Part shown: in pieces, positions 7,133-14,509 of the stretch
Position numbering within the stretch: the stretch's first letter is position 1
Layout: the number at the start of each line of letters is the position of its first letter
Source of the DNA: Anaerolineae bacterium
Lineage (GTDB): Bacteria; Chloroflexota; Anaerolineae; Aggregatilineales; UBA3940
NCBI GenBank assembly: GCA_016926985.1
Contig: JAFGNO010000123.1
Coordinates: 1-22,484, forward strand
Direction of reading: 5' to 3'
DNA: 22,484 bases
Program-made: the position numbers and the translations under genes
The notes under the pieces: generated by a model
Database searches by the model: none
What the model saw: only the letters and a program-made list of their open reading frames with translations
Told to the model about the DNA's origin: nothing

Positions 7133-7948
7133 TTATGGTTTTGACGCTTTGATGGAAAACATCAGCGGGATGGATTGGCCGTGCTCGGTCAGCCGGTAGT
7201 AGCGGGGTTCAAACTCCTCCATACAGGGCAGCAGGCTGCATACACTGAACGGAAATTCGTGGAGCCATTCGATGCGCAGGCCGGCTGAAATGAGGGTATT
7301 CACAATATCCCCCAGGCTGTGGACCCACTCGTAGCTGTTTTTGGTCTGGATGGTGGCATCCGGCGCGGCGTAGGAGCCCCCGGTGTCGAAGCGCAGCGGC
7401 TCCGGGTTGTGGAAATAAGGATACTTGATTTCCAGGCTGCTTATACCTTCGTCGTTGTTAAACACATACGAGAACGGGTGGAATTCCACGATGTAGAAAA
7501 AGCCGCCGGGCTTGAGGAAGTGGCCGATTGTCTTCCCCCATGGCGCCAGGTCAGGCAGCCAGCATAATACGCCGTATGAGGTGTAGACAACATCGAACTC
7601 ACCGGTCAGGTGTTCAGTCAGACCGGCAATATCAGACTGGACAAAAGTTGCCGGAATGCCGGTTTCCTGGCTCAGCCTGCGGGCGGCGGCGACTGCCTGC
7701 GGAGAAAAGTCTACACCGATGACCGGAGATGCGCCCATCTGCGCCCAGGACAGCGTATCCAGCCCGAAATGGCACTGCAGGTGCAGGAGCGATTTTCCCG
7801 GCACCTCGCTGCCGATTTCCTCAAGCTCGGTTTTATACAGGATGTTGCGCCCACTTTTAAAGCCTGCCACATCGTAAAAAGACGACTCGACGTGGTGTTC
7901 GGCATACTCATCCCACATGCTGCGGTTGGAGTCCAGATAGTCATCCAT
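7133..7948 (-). CDS. Class I SAM-dependent methyltransferase
   Basis: This 271-residue protein has a seven-strand SAM-binding fold. Motif I is LLHLQCHFGLDTLSWA (54-69), with the less common LQCHFG form instead of GxGxG. Asp80 in GVDFS is the probable ribose-binding acid at the end of strand 2. SDIAGL and EFDVVYTSYGVLCWLPD are motifs II/III, and LKPGGFFYIVEFHPF is the post-motif strand. The LQCHFG.D form occurs in a group annotated only as class I methyltransferase, so the substrate is unknown. The ATG lies eight bases inside the end of the VWA gene, so translational coupling to that envelope protein is likely; map follows after 14 bases. Confidence 0.88.
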   Translation of the reverse strand: MDDYLDSNRSMWDEYAEHHVESSFYDVAGFKSGRNILYKTELEEIGSEVPGKSLLHLQCHFGLDTLSWAQMGASPVIGVDFSPQAVAAARRLSQETGIPATFVQSDIAGLTEHLTGEFDVVYTSYGVLCWLPDLAPWGKTIGHFLKPGGFFYIVEFHPFSYVFNNDEGISSLEIKYPYFHNPEPLRFDTGGSYAAPDATIQTKNSYEWVHSLGDIVNTLISAGLRIEWLHEFPFSVCSLLPCMEEFEPRYYRLTEHGQSIPLMFSIKASKP

Positions 7949-10826
7949 CAGTGTTGTCCTTCTCTTCCTGCCGCCGTCGTTTGCTCTCCAGAAGGCTGGT
8001 TGCTGTGCTCTGGGCGGCTCTTGATCGTGTTTCCACTGCCTTCCTTCCCGGCGCAGGCCCGGAGGCTGGTTCAGGAGGGGAAGGCGCTGCCGGCTCTGGC
8101 GTTTCAGGCCGGTCGGTCGGGCTGATCCGGGCGTAAGTCTCGCGGCGTTCCAGTTTCACCCGGTCTTTCACATCCAGCAGCGACCCAACGCGCGAGGTGC
8201 GGGGCAGGACTGCCTGTGTGCGCTGGCTGCGCCCCAGGCCCAGCCGGGCAGCCAGTTGCACCCAGTCCGAGCGGGAGATCACCAACCGCCGGATGGCAAT
8301 ATCGAAGGGGAGCAGCAGCGTGGCAGCCAGGAACAACCAGGGCCAGACCGGCTGCGACGATCGCCGGGTGTCCAGCGTGTGGGCAAAAATGTCACGCTGG
8401 TCCTCGACAACTATCCCGCCAGTCAGTTCAGCAATATAGGCCAGATAGCCCGGATCGCCCTCGAAGGACCGGTATTCCGGGGAATAGGCCAGTACCCAAC
8501 CGGAGGTCTGGGCAACAGCTGCCTGCTCTTCATCACCTGCGCCGGCAATGCGTACAAAATATGCCCCTTCCTCACCGGGCTTAAAGGTCGCTTCATAGCG
8601 GCCGGGCGCTACTTGCTGCAGTTCCAGCGGGGTCGCTGAGAGGTCAGGCGAGACGACGCTGGCAACCAGTTCAAGATCGTTCAGGTAGCTGCCATCATTG
8701 GCGATGGCATCCACCAGGATGCGGAACTGCTCTCCCTCCTGAATGACCTGCACTTCCACGTTCTGGTTGACGCCTTCAGTGATTGTCCATCGGATGACCT
8801 GCGACCAGAAGCGGGGATAGCTGTCCCAGATCACCCAGTTCTGTGCCCAGCGCCCGGTCGCGTCGCTTGTCCAGGCGACTGCCCGTCCCAGCCCGTACTG
8901 CCAGGCGGCCAGCAGCGGGTCATCCTGGTCGGTTGCCAGGATCTGCTGGGCAACCGGTTTGATGCTGGACCCAATATAACCAAGCAGTGAAGGTGTCCCT
9001 TCAATGCCGGTCAGGATTGGACTGCTGCTGGTCAGCGAGGGAAAAAACTCATTCTCGATGATATAGGCGCGGGTCGCCAGGATGGTTTCCTCGGTGAAAA
9101 TCTCCGGGATGGTGTCGACATTGTAAGCATGGTGGAATCGACCACCGGCCAGTTCGGGCAGGTCGGCAATGAATGTCCCATACTGCTCGCCCTCTGCAGT
9201 AATGGCTATTACCGACAGCGTGATCCCGTGTTCCTCATACATCTGCTGAACCAGTTCGCGGTTGCCGCCCTCCGCCGCGCCGCCGTCGGTCAGCAGGACG
9301 ATATGCCGCAGGTTGCTCGGATCATCAGGGAAGACCCGTGATACAGCCAGCAGGCCCGCATAAATATCGGTCCCACCACCGGGTCGCAATCCTGCGACCA
9401 TACTCCCGATCTGCTCTCTGTTGTCGGCTGGCCCCAGCGGCACAACCCAGCTGGCCTCCGTGTCAAAGGCTACCACACCGACCCTGTCCAGCGGGCCAAG
9501 CAGTTGAATCGATCGGAGCACGGCTTCTTTCGCCAGTTCCAGTTTGCCGAATCCGCCGGGGCTGTAGTCGGCCATTGAGCCTGACCGGTCGATCACATAG
9601 ACCACGGCAAGCTGCGGCAGGCGCTCCTGGTCCCTGAGCTGCATCTCAACCGGCAGGGTCTCCTCCAGCGGCGTCTGGAAGTACCCGCCGGGGCCAAATG
9701 CATTCGGGCCGCCGATGACCACCAGCCCGCCGCCCAGGTCGCGCACGTAGCTCTGAATCAGCTCCATTTTACGCGGCCCCAGGACCCGTGCCGGGATATT
9801 GGCCATCACCACGCTCTGGTAACCTGACAGCGTTGCCAGATCCGCTGGGAAGCTGATCCCGTCAATCCGGTCAACCAGCAGGTCCTGAGAGAGCAGCGCG
9901 GCCTCAAGGTTGACCGTTTCAGCTTCGTCATCGCTGACCAGCAAAATGCGCGGCGGCCCGACCACCTGGGTAAATCCGCTGAGTTCGTTATTCTGGTAAA
10001 AGGAGTCTTCACCTGCCGGGACAACCTGCACGCGGTAAGATGCAAGGCCGGTTTCCCCGGCGGTCAGCGTGAAGGCAAACCGATTCACGCCCTCAACCAG
10101 CGCGACCGTCTCCTCGACAGCAATTGTCTCATTATCAATAACGCGCAGCAGCACCAGGGTTTCCAGGCTGCTCTCGATGGTCACGGTCAGGTCAAATACC
10201 TGTCCTTCGTTCAGGCGGCCCGGCAGCGACACATCGGTGACAAGCACTTCGCTACCCAGTTCCTCGGCGAAGGGGATAACAAAGATCTCAACCCCTGCTG
10301 CGGCGGCCAGCCGGGCGGCCTGCGTTGCGTCGCCTGCCGTCACCAGCCCATCTGAGAGGATCACCATCCGGCGGGCAGCCCCGGGCGGGTAGAGCGCCAT
10401 GCCCAGCCGGATCGCCTCTGCCAGGTCGGTATTGAGGGGTAAGACATCAGACTCAAGCGGGCCAACTTCGCGGACGGCGGACATCGGGCGCTCAACCAGT
10501 GCATCTGAACCAAACACAACGATGGCGGCCTGATCCTGGGGGCGCATTTCCTCAATGCTGCTGGCAACATACTGACGGGCAGCTTCAACGGCTGTGGCGG
10601 GCATGGAGTCAGATGCATCGATCAGAAAGACAACCGCCAGCGTATCAGAAGCTTTGACGACATGCAGCCCTGCCAGCCCGAAAACCAGCAGGATGACGAT
10701 CAATGCCCTGAGGAATGTGGCGGCAATGGAGCGGGCCCGCGCCCAGGTGCTGCGCGGCCAACCCAGCCAGATAAAATAGGGAAGCGCCAGCAGTCCCAAG
10801 AGTGCTAGCGGTGTTGTGAATCGCAT
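7941..10826 (-). CDS. Double VWA-domain membrane protein with glutamine-amidotransferase-like domain
   Basis: This is a 961-residue envelope protein. Two N-terminal hydrophobic segments (about 5-22 and 35-55) precede a first VWA domain with MIDAS motif DASDS (70-74). A beta domain (about 195-290) follows, then a class-I-amidotransferase-like Rossmann region (about 292-398, GGGLVVIGGPNAFGPGGY) and a second VWA domain with MIDAS DRSGS (413-417) and LLTDGGAAEGG (about 511-521). A beta-sandwich region and a C-terminal membrane helix (about 826-848) come next. A charged, Pro-rich tail of about 110 residues ends the protein. Both MIDAS sites keep all DxSxS residues, so metal-dependent ligand binding is plausible. 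The amidotransferase-like region shows no obvious catalytic Cys nucleophile, so it is probably structural. Related BatA-like proteins are often near MoxR ATPases, but none is in the window. The ATG has AAGGTG five bases upstream. Its ligand is unknown. Confidence 0.85.
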   Translation of the reverse strand: MRFTTPLALLGLLALPYFIWLGWPRSTWARARSIAATFLRALIVILLVFGLAGLHVVKASDTLAVVFLIDASDSMPATAVEAARQYVASSIEEMRPQDQAAIVVFGSDALVERPMSAVREVGPLESDVLPLNTDLAEAIRLGMALYPPGAARRMVILSDGLVTAGDATQAARLAAAAGVEIFVIPFAEELGSEVLVTDVSLPGRLNEGQVFDLTVTIESSLETLVLLRVIDNETIAVEETVALVEGVNRFAFTLTAGETGLASYRVQVVPAGEDSFYQNNELSGFTQVVGPPRILLVSDDEAETVNLEAALLSQDLLVDRIDGISFPADLATLSGYQSVVMANIPARVLGPRKMELIQSYVRDLGGGLVVIGGPNAFGPGGYFQTPLEETLPVEMQLRDQERLPQLAVVYVIDRSGSMADYSPGGFGKLELAKEAVLRSIQLLGPLDRVGVVAFDTEASWVVPLGPADNREQIGSMVAGLRPGGGTDIYAGLLAVSRVFPDDPSNLRHIVLLTDGGAAEGGNRELVQQMYEEHGITLSVIAITAEGEQYGTFIADLPELAGGRFHHAYNVDTIPEIFTEETILATRAYIIENEFFPSLTSSSPILTGIEGTPSLLGYIGSSIKPVAQQILATDQDDPLLAAWQYGLGRAVAWTSDATGRWAQNWVIWDSYPRFWSQVIRWTITEGVNQNVEVQVIQEGEQFRILVDAIANDGSYLNDLELVASVVSPDLSATPLELQQVAPGRYEATFKPGEEGAYFVRIAGAGDEEQAAVAQTSGWVLAYSPEYRSFEGDPGYLAYIAELTGGIVVEDQRDIFAHTLDTRRSSQPVWPWLFLAATLLLPFDIAIRRLVISRSDWVQLAARLGLGRSQRTQAVLPRTSRVGSLLDVKDRVKLERRETYARISPTDRPETPEPAAPSPPEPASGPAPGRKAVETRSRAAQSTATSLLESKRRRQEEKDNTDG

Positions 10827-10911
10827 CTGGTCACCTTATTTAACAAATCACCACACCAGCATACCATATCCGGCGCGGGATACCACGTAGTGGTGCTGTT
10901 GCTCAGCGCAA

Positions 10912-12036
10912 TCAGTAAGGGTATGGTCGAACCAGTTCCGCATCATCCCGGATCGCCAGCACCATGATTGGCTCACCCTGGTAGCGCACCACTCCATGCT
11001 GCCAGGCTATCACGTAGCCTTCATATTCGCTGTAGAGCGTGCCATTGGGGTTTTCACCAACCGGTCGCCCGTGGATGTCGGCCATCTTCAGGATCGGCTG
11101 CCCCTTCCTCACGGGTTCTCCAGGCCGGATCAGGTGGTGGACGATGCCTGCCTGCGGGGCATATGGATAGACATGCCGCCGCACAGGGTAGGGTGGGCAG
11201 ATCACCGGGATTCCGGTGACCGGTTCCGGTGCATCATCCAGCATCCCGGCCCAGCGCATCGCGTTCCGAATACCGGACAGGGCGGCTTCTGCCACGCCTG
11301 GATCGACATGCATCCATGATCCCAGTTCCACAGTTACCGCCGGGATGCCGATTCCGTTCAGCACTGCGCCGCTCACCGATCGGTGGAGGCGTTTATCAAC
11401 ATAGCTTTCGGCAGCAAACTCGTTAATGATTGAAAAACCCATTGATTCGAGCAAGGCGCCCAATCGGGCCTGCAGGGCGGTGGCTTCCTGCCGGTTCAGG
11501 CCGTTCCCTCGCCCTCGCTGGTAGAACACCGGGTCACGGAAAACCATTGGCAGCGAGCCAATCTGCGCATTGTGCAGGTCAAGCAGCAGGTCGGCGCCGC
11601 TGGCGCTGATTGCCTGGTAGATGCGTTGGTAAGCCGCTTCCAGCTCACTGATTGTCTCGCCGCTGTTGTGGCCGGGCTGCTGCCCGTTCTGGCGTGGCTC
11701 GGGGAACGACCGGTTGGGGTCGCTGCTGAAGTAATAGGGGCTGCGTTCCTTGGTGCGCAGCCCGGCAGGGTTCAGGGTTGGGATCACCACCAGCGTGCCG
11801 TTCAACCGGCTGACAAGTTCTTTGGTGACCAGCCTCTGGGCAACCACCAGCCCGGTATGCTCCCCGCCATGTATGCTGGCCGTCACCCATAGGATCGGGC
11901 CGTTCCCTCGATCTCCCTGAGCGACAATAACCGGAAAGCGGTCTTTTCCTCCGGTTGGTAGGGTAACACCGTCCAGCCAGCCATAGATGATCTGTCCAGC
12001 GGATGCTCTCGCCGTTCCTACCTGGATAGTGGTCAT
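10912..12036 (-). CDS. M14-type zinc hydrolase, succinylglutamate desuccinylase/aspartoacylase-like
   Basis: This is a 374-residue zinc-dependent deacylase or carboxypeptidase-like enzyme. The zinc ligands are visible as HGGEHTG (His56, Glu59) and DLHNA (His155); TLNPAGL and DPNRSFP are the family's substrate-pocket segments, and VTVELGSW carries the likely catalytic Glu. The C-terminal part (about 300-370) has a small beta domain with RPGEPVRKGQPILKM, like the lipoyl-type barrel at the end of aspartoacylase-like proteins. The reaction is probably hydrolysis of an N-acyl amino acid or related amide, but the substrate is not shown. The start ATG overlaps the stop of the M20 peptidase by four bases (ATGA), with GGAG upstream, so the two are translationally coupled and may act on the same compound or in sequence. 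An 85-base spacer with no clear terminator separates it from the VWA gene. Confidence 0.88.
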   Translation of the reverse strand: MTTIQVGTARASAGQIIYGWLDGVTLPTGGKDRFPVIVAQGDRGNGPILWVTASIHGGEHTGLVVAQRLVTKELVSRLNGTLVVIPTLNPAGLRTKERSPYYFSSDPNRSFPEPRQNGQQPGHNSGETISELEAAYQRIYQAISASGADLLLDLHNAQIGSLPMVFRDPVFYQRGRGNGLNRQEATALQARLGALLESMGFSIINEFAAESYVDKRLHRSVSGAVLNGIGIPAVTVELGSWMHVDPGVAEAALSGIRNAMRWAGMLDDAPEPVTGIPVICPPYPVRRHVYPYAPQAGIVHHLIRPGEPVRKGQPILKMADIHGRPVGENPNGTLYSEYEGYVIAWQHGVVRYQGEPIMVLAIRDDAELVRPYPY

Positions 12037-13283
12037 GGGCGCTCCAGGTCTTCCTGATAATTGTCGGCCTGTTCCTGCCAGTTTCGCCAGTCGCTGACAT
12101 GGTCACAGGCCAACAGGGTCAGCAGGCTGAGCTGTTTCATACCGGTAGCGACTGGATCGATATCGATGTACTCGTCAGTGGTATGCGCCTTGCCGCCGGT
12201 TGTTATGCCGATGCAAACGCTTGGTATGCGGGTATGCAGGGTGATATTTGCGTCCGTTGATCCGCGTGAAAGCGTGGCTGACGGGAAACCAAAGGCATCA
12301 ATCGCGCCCAGCGCCGCCAGCACCAGCGGGTGGTCTGGTGACAGGGTTGCACTGGGCCGGTCGCTGACGACCGACGTGCCGAGTGACAGGGCCGGCTCAT
12401 GGGCATGCTGGTCAATGATGGCTCTGACCTGCTTTTCCAATCCAAGAAGGGCGTTGGCATCTACTGACCGCAGATCGATTCCCATCTGCGCGTGTGCTGC
12501 GCGGGTGTTAATCGATGTCCCCCCCTCGATGATGCCGATATTCAGCGACCGCGCCGGTCTGCCGGAAAGATCCACCCCTGTTACCAGTGCAGCGCCCAGT
12601 GTAACAAGCTGGTGGATGGCGCTGGGAGACTCCCGCCTGTGCCAGCTGTGTCCCCCGGGCCCATCAATGGTCACTTTAAGCCGCTTGACCCCCAGGCCAG
12701 CGTTGTACACTGTCCCTAGCCCGGTGCCCTCGATGATGACAGCCACCCCCAGCTTATCGCGGAGGCGGGCAACAGCTTCACGGATGCCCCGCAGGTCGCC
12801 CAGCCCTTCCTCCCCAACGGTAGCTACCCACCAGATGTCACCCGGCGGTCGATAGCCGTTTTTGACCATCCGCGATGCCAGGCAGATCAACGCCGCCAGC
12901 CCGGCGCAGTTATCGCCGATCCCTGGCCCGTAAATCCGCCCATGTGCTTCATCCCGGCGGATCGTCAGGTCGGTTTCACGAGGAAACACAGTGTCAAGAT
13001 GGGCGCTGACCAGCACAGCCGGAAGGGAAGGGGCCTTTCCGGGAAGCCTCGCATAGACATTCCCAACCGTATCAGTGCCCACCGAGTCTAGACCAACCTG
13101 CCTGAAGCGCGTTTCCGTATAGGCGGCACGCTCTTTCTCTTCAAATGTGGGCGCCGGAATGGCTTGCAGGGCGAGAATTTCCTCGATAACAACCGTCTGC
13201 AGACGGTTCCAATCATCAAGCAGGGTCATGGCTGTTTCAGGCTGCCGCAACCGGGACAGCAAGTCATCAAAGGCTGTGCTCAT
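12033..13283 (-). CDS. M20-family metallopeptidase (peptidase T/ArgE/CPG2-like)
   Basis: This is a 416-residue di-zinc exopeptidase or deacylase. The metal and catalytic residues of the family are visible: SAHLDTVFP (His95, Asp97), GIGDNCAG (Asp124, bridging), TVGEEGLGD (general base Glu158, ligand Glu159), VIIEGTG (Glu185) and the C-terminal ligand His367 in KAHTTDEY. The lid domain contains GPGGHSWHR (His212), as in dimeric members. There is no signal peptide, so it should act in the cytoplasm. The ATG at 13283 has AAGGGGG eight bases upstream; the internal Met19 is less likely. Its stop overlaps the start of the aspartoacylase-like gene (ATGA). Upstream on the same strand lie a possible small membrane peptide and a structured leader that may control this pair. 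Substrate specificity cannot be assigned. Confidence 0.92.
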   Translation of the reverse strand: MSTAFDDLLSRLRQPETAMTLLDDWNRLQTVVIEEILALQAIPAPTFEEKERAAYTETRFRQVGLDSVGTDTVGNVYARLPGKAPSLPAVLVSAHLDTVFPRETDLTIRRDEAHGRIYGPGIGDNCAGLAALICLASRMVKNGYRPPGDIWWVATVGEEGLGDLRGIREAVARLRDKLGVAVIIEGTGLGTVYNAGLGVKRLKVTIDGPGGHSWHRRESPSAIHQLVTLGAALVTGVDLSGRPARSLNIGIIEGGTSINTRAAHAQMGIDLRSVDANALLGLEKQVRAIIDQHAHEPALSLGTSVVSDRPSATLSPDHPLVLAALGAIDAFGFPSATLSRGSTDANITLHTRIPSVCIGITTGGKAHTTDEYIDIDPVATGMKQLSLLTLLACDHVSDWRNWQEQADNYQEDLERP

Positions 13284-13303
13284 GGTCTCAACCCCCTTGA
13301 GGT

Positions 13304-13444
13304 TTAACAGGTATGATTATCATCATGATAGAGTGGCAGCCCGGCGGCTCGCCAGTAGATAGCCAGTGTGATAGCGGCTGAGAACGCCAACAACAGAGTG
13401 TTGTGGAAGGGAAATTTTCTGGTTTGAGCGGTCGGCTTGGTCAT
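13304..13444 (-). CDS. Possible 46-residue single-helix membrane peptide
   Basis: ATG at 13442-13444 opens a frame of 46 codons ending at TAA (13304-13306), 20 bases before the M20 peptidase start. The N-terminus is basic (MTKPTAQTRK), followed by one hydrophobic stretch at about residues 16-31 (TLLLAFSAAITLAIYW), then a short tail ending HDDNHTC. This layout fits a small membrane protein. Against it, no good ribosome site lies at the usual distance (AGGA is 16 bases upstream), and so short a frame can occur by chance. I do not recognise a family. If real, it would be the first gene of the M20/M14 operon. Confidence 0.35.
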   Translation of the reverse strand: MTKPTAQTRKFPFHNTLLLAFSAAITLAIYWRAAGLPLYHDDNHTC

Positions 13445-13525
13445 GGCAGTTGAATTTCGGTCCTGGGACGTGATCGGTATAGCTATAGCATATCAGAAAA
13501 CGTTTTGGACAATACCGCCGCCGCC

Positions 13526-13644
13526 GGGAATGGTATTCCCTGGCTGAAGGTTTTCAGGCCCATTGGAAATAGCCCGGTAATTGATTGCCGGGCGAGAGCA
13601 GCGTCCATGCCTGACCTGCTCTCTGTCCAGGGCATTATCTGGAC
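13526..13644 (-). other. Array of five hairpins in the divergent spacer, probable structured leader
   Basis: Five inverted repeats occur in 119 bases: GGGAAT/ATTCCC (13526-13531/13535-13540), GGCTGAA/TTCAGGCC (13542-13548/13553-13560, one bulge), GCCCGG/CCGGGC (13572-13577/13588-13593), GAGAGCAG/CTGCTCTC (13594-13601/13616-13623) and GTCCAG/CTGGAC (13625-13630/13639-13644). The last three abut each other. A minus-strand promoter at 13646-13674 would start transcription near 13639, so the first four repeats would lie in the leader of the M20 operon and the fifth at its 5' edge. I recognise no known riboswitch. The 13445-13738 spacer otherwise holds only promoters and two 10-bp palindromes (TATAGCTATA 13478-13487, AAAACGTTTT 13497-13506). 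Confidence 0.5.
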
Positions 13645-13645
13645 G

Positions 13646-13674
13646 TTTATATCTGGCGATGTTCCGATGCTCAA
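13646..13674 (-). promoter_or_regulatory. Promoter toward the M20/M14 operon
   Basis: On the minus strand there is a -35 TTGAGC (13669-13674), a 17-base spacer and a -10 TATAAA (13646-13651). The predicted start near 13639 gives a leader of about 195 bases to the small open frame at 13444, or about 355 bases to the M20 start. It is back-to-back with the plus-strand promoter at 13703. Confidence 0.5.
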
Positions 13675-13702
13675 TGCAACTTCCGGGTGGTGCTTACCTC
13701 AT

Positions 13703-13732
13703 TTGTGCTCTTAAAGCCATCATGACTATAAT
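13703..13732 (+). promoter_or_regulatory. Promoter of the OmpR-type regulator, leaderless
   Basis: The -35 is TTGTGC (13703-13708), the spacer is 18 bases and the -10 is a perfect TATAAT (13727-13732). Only six bases separate the -10 from the ATG at 13739, so transcription should begin at or next to the start codon. No ribosome site is present, which agrees with a leaderless mRNA. Confidence 0.65.
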
Positions 13733-13738
13733 CGAAAC

Positions 13739-14419
13739 ATGTCTGAGGAGACAATTTTACTGATCGAACGGGGAGGCGGCAGAGCCCCATCATTTGCTCA
13801 GGCATTGATACGTAAAGGGTATCATGTCGAGGTATTCACAACCGGCAAGTTGGCTGTTGAGGCCGCCGACCGGTTATCACCCGTTGTCGTCATCCTCAAT
13901 GCCGCATCACTGGGGTCAAGCGGCAAACGGATCTGCGCAAGCCTGAATCGATCCTGTGAGTCCCCGATTATCCATATTTGCCAGCCTAACGATCCGGTCG
14001 ATGATGGGGCTGATGCCACCTGCGATGTGACGCTCAGGTTACCTTTTACGGCACGAAAACTGGTGAACCGGATCCGCCGCCTGTGGCCGGTTGATCGAAC
14101 CGATGTTTTGCAGGTAGGCAGCGTTCAGTTTGTCAAAAAGACCCGGGTTGTTCGGGTCGGTGATAATGAGTCGCGGTTGACTCCCAAAGCGGCACAGCTT
14201 CTTGAAGTATTCATGCGTCATCCCTGCAAAACCCTTGACCGGGCATTCCTTATGCAGCAGGTCTGGGATACCAACTATATGGGGGACACGCGAACCCTGG
14301 ATGTCCATGTACGGTGGGTACGCCAGGCGATTGAACCCGACCCCAGAGCACCGGTTTATATCCGCACCATCCGCAGGCAGGGCTATTATTTTGACCCTGA
14401 GCCGGATGAGAACAAATAA
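13739..14419 (+). CDS. OmpR/PhoB-type transcription regulator with degenerate receiver domain
   Basis: This is a 226-residue DNA-binding protein. Residues 1-110 have the length and strand pattern of a receiver (ILLIE at strand 1, SPVVVILN at strand 3), but the phosphorylation residues are lost. The acidic pair after strand 1 is replaced by ER, the acceptor Asp is Asn54, and the conserved Lys-Pro is Leu-Pro (101-102, LRLPF). Residues about 120-219 form a winged helix-turn-helix of the Trans_reg_C type: SRLTPKAAQLLEVFMRHP, then AFLMQQVW, RTLDVHVRWVRQAIEPDP and IRTIRRQGYYF. It probably acts without phosphorylation, as atypical response regulators do. No histidine kinase is adjacent. The start follows the -10 by six bases, suggesting a leaderless transcript. 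It is divergent from the M20 operon, which it may control (inference). Confidence 0.88.
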   Translation: MSEETILLIERGGGRAPSFAQALIRKGYHVEVFTTGKLAVEAADRLSPVVVILNAASLGSSGKRICASLNRSCESPIIHICQPNDPVDDGADATCDVTLRLPFTARKLVNRIRRLWPVDRTDVLQVGSVQFVKKTRVVRVGDNESRLTPKAAQLLEVFMRHPCKTLDRAFLMQQVWDTNYMGDTRTLDVHVRWVRQAIEPDPRAPVYIRTIRRQGYYFDPEPDENK

Positions 14420-14436
14420 CAGATCCCACGGGGAAT

Positions 14437-14460
14437 CAAAAACACGCCTGTCCGGCGTGT
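14437..14460 (-). terminator. Intrinsic terminator of rpsT
   Basis: On the minus strand, ACACGCC, loop GGACA and GGCGTGT form a perfect 7-bp stem (14442-14460) followed directly by TTTTT (about 14438-14442). It lies about 48 bases after the rpsT stop. Confidence 0.7.
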
Positions 14461-14479
14461 GATTGACTGAAACCATCAT

Positions 14480-14509
14480 GGGCGGCAGCCTGAAGCAAGC
14501 CGCCCTTTT
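14480..14509 (+). terminator. Intrinsic terminator of the OmpR-type regulator gene
   Basis: GGGCGGC (14480-14486) and GCCGCCC (14499-14505) form a perfect 7-bp stem with a 12-base loop, followed by TTTT (14506-14509). It lies about 60 bases beyond the regulator stop, and its T-run overlaps the complement of the rpsT stop codon. Confidence 0.6.

Noticed and set aside
10827..10911. Terminator or promoter between the M14-type and VWA genes
   Set aside because: Only short inverted repeats are present (for example ACCAC/GTGGT), with no T-run and no promoter with good spacing, so nothing was called.
13483..13674. 63-codon minus-strand frame in the divergent spacer
   Set aside because: Its ATG lies in the proposed -35 element, it has no ribosome site, and it runs through the hairpin array.
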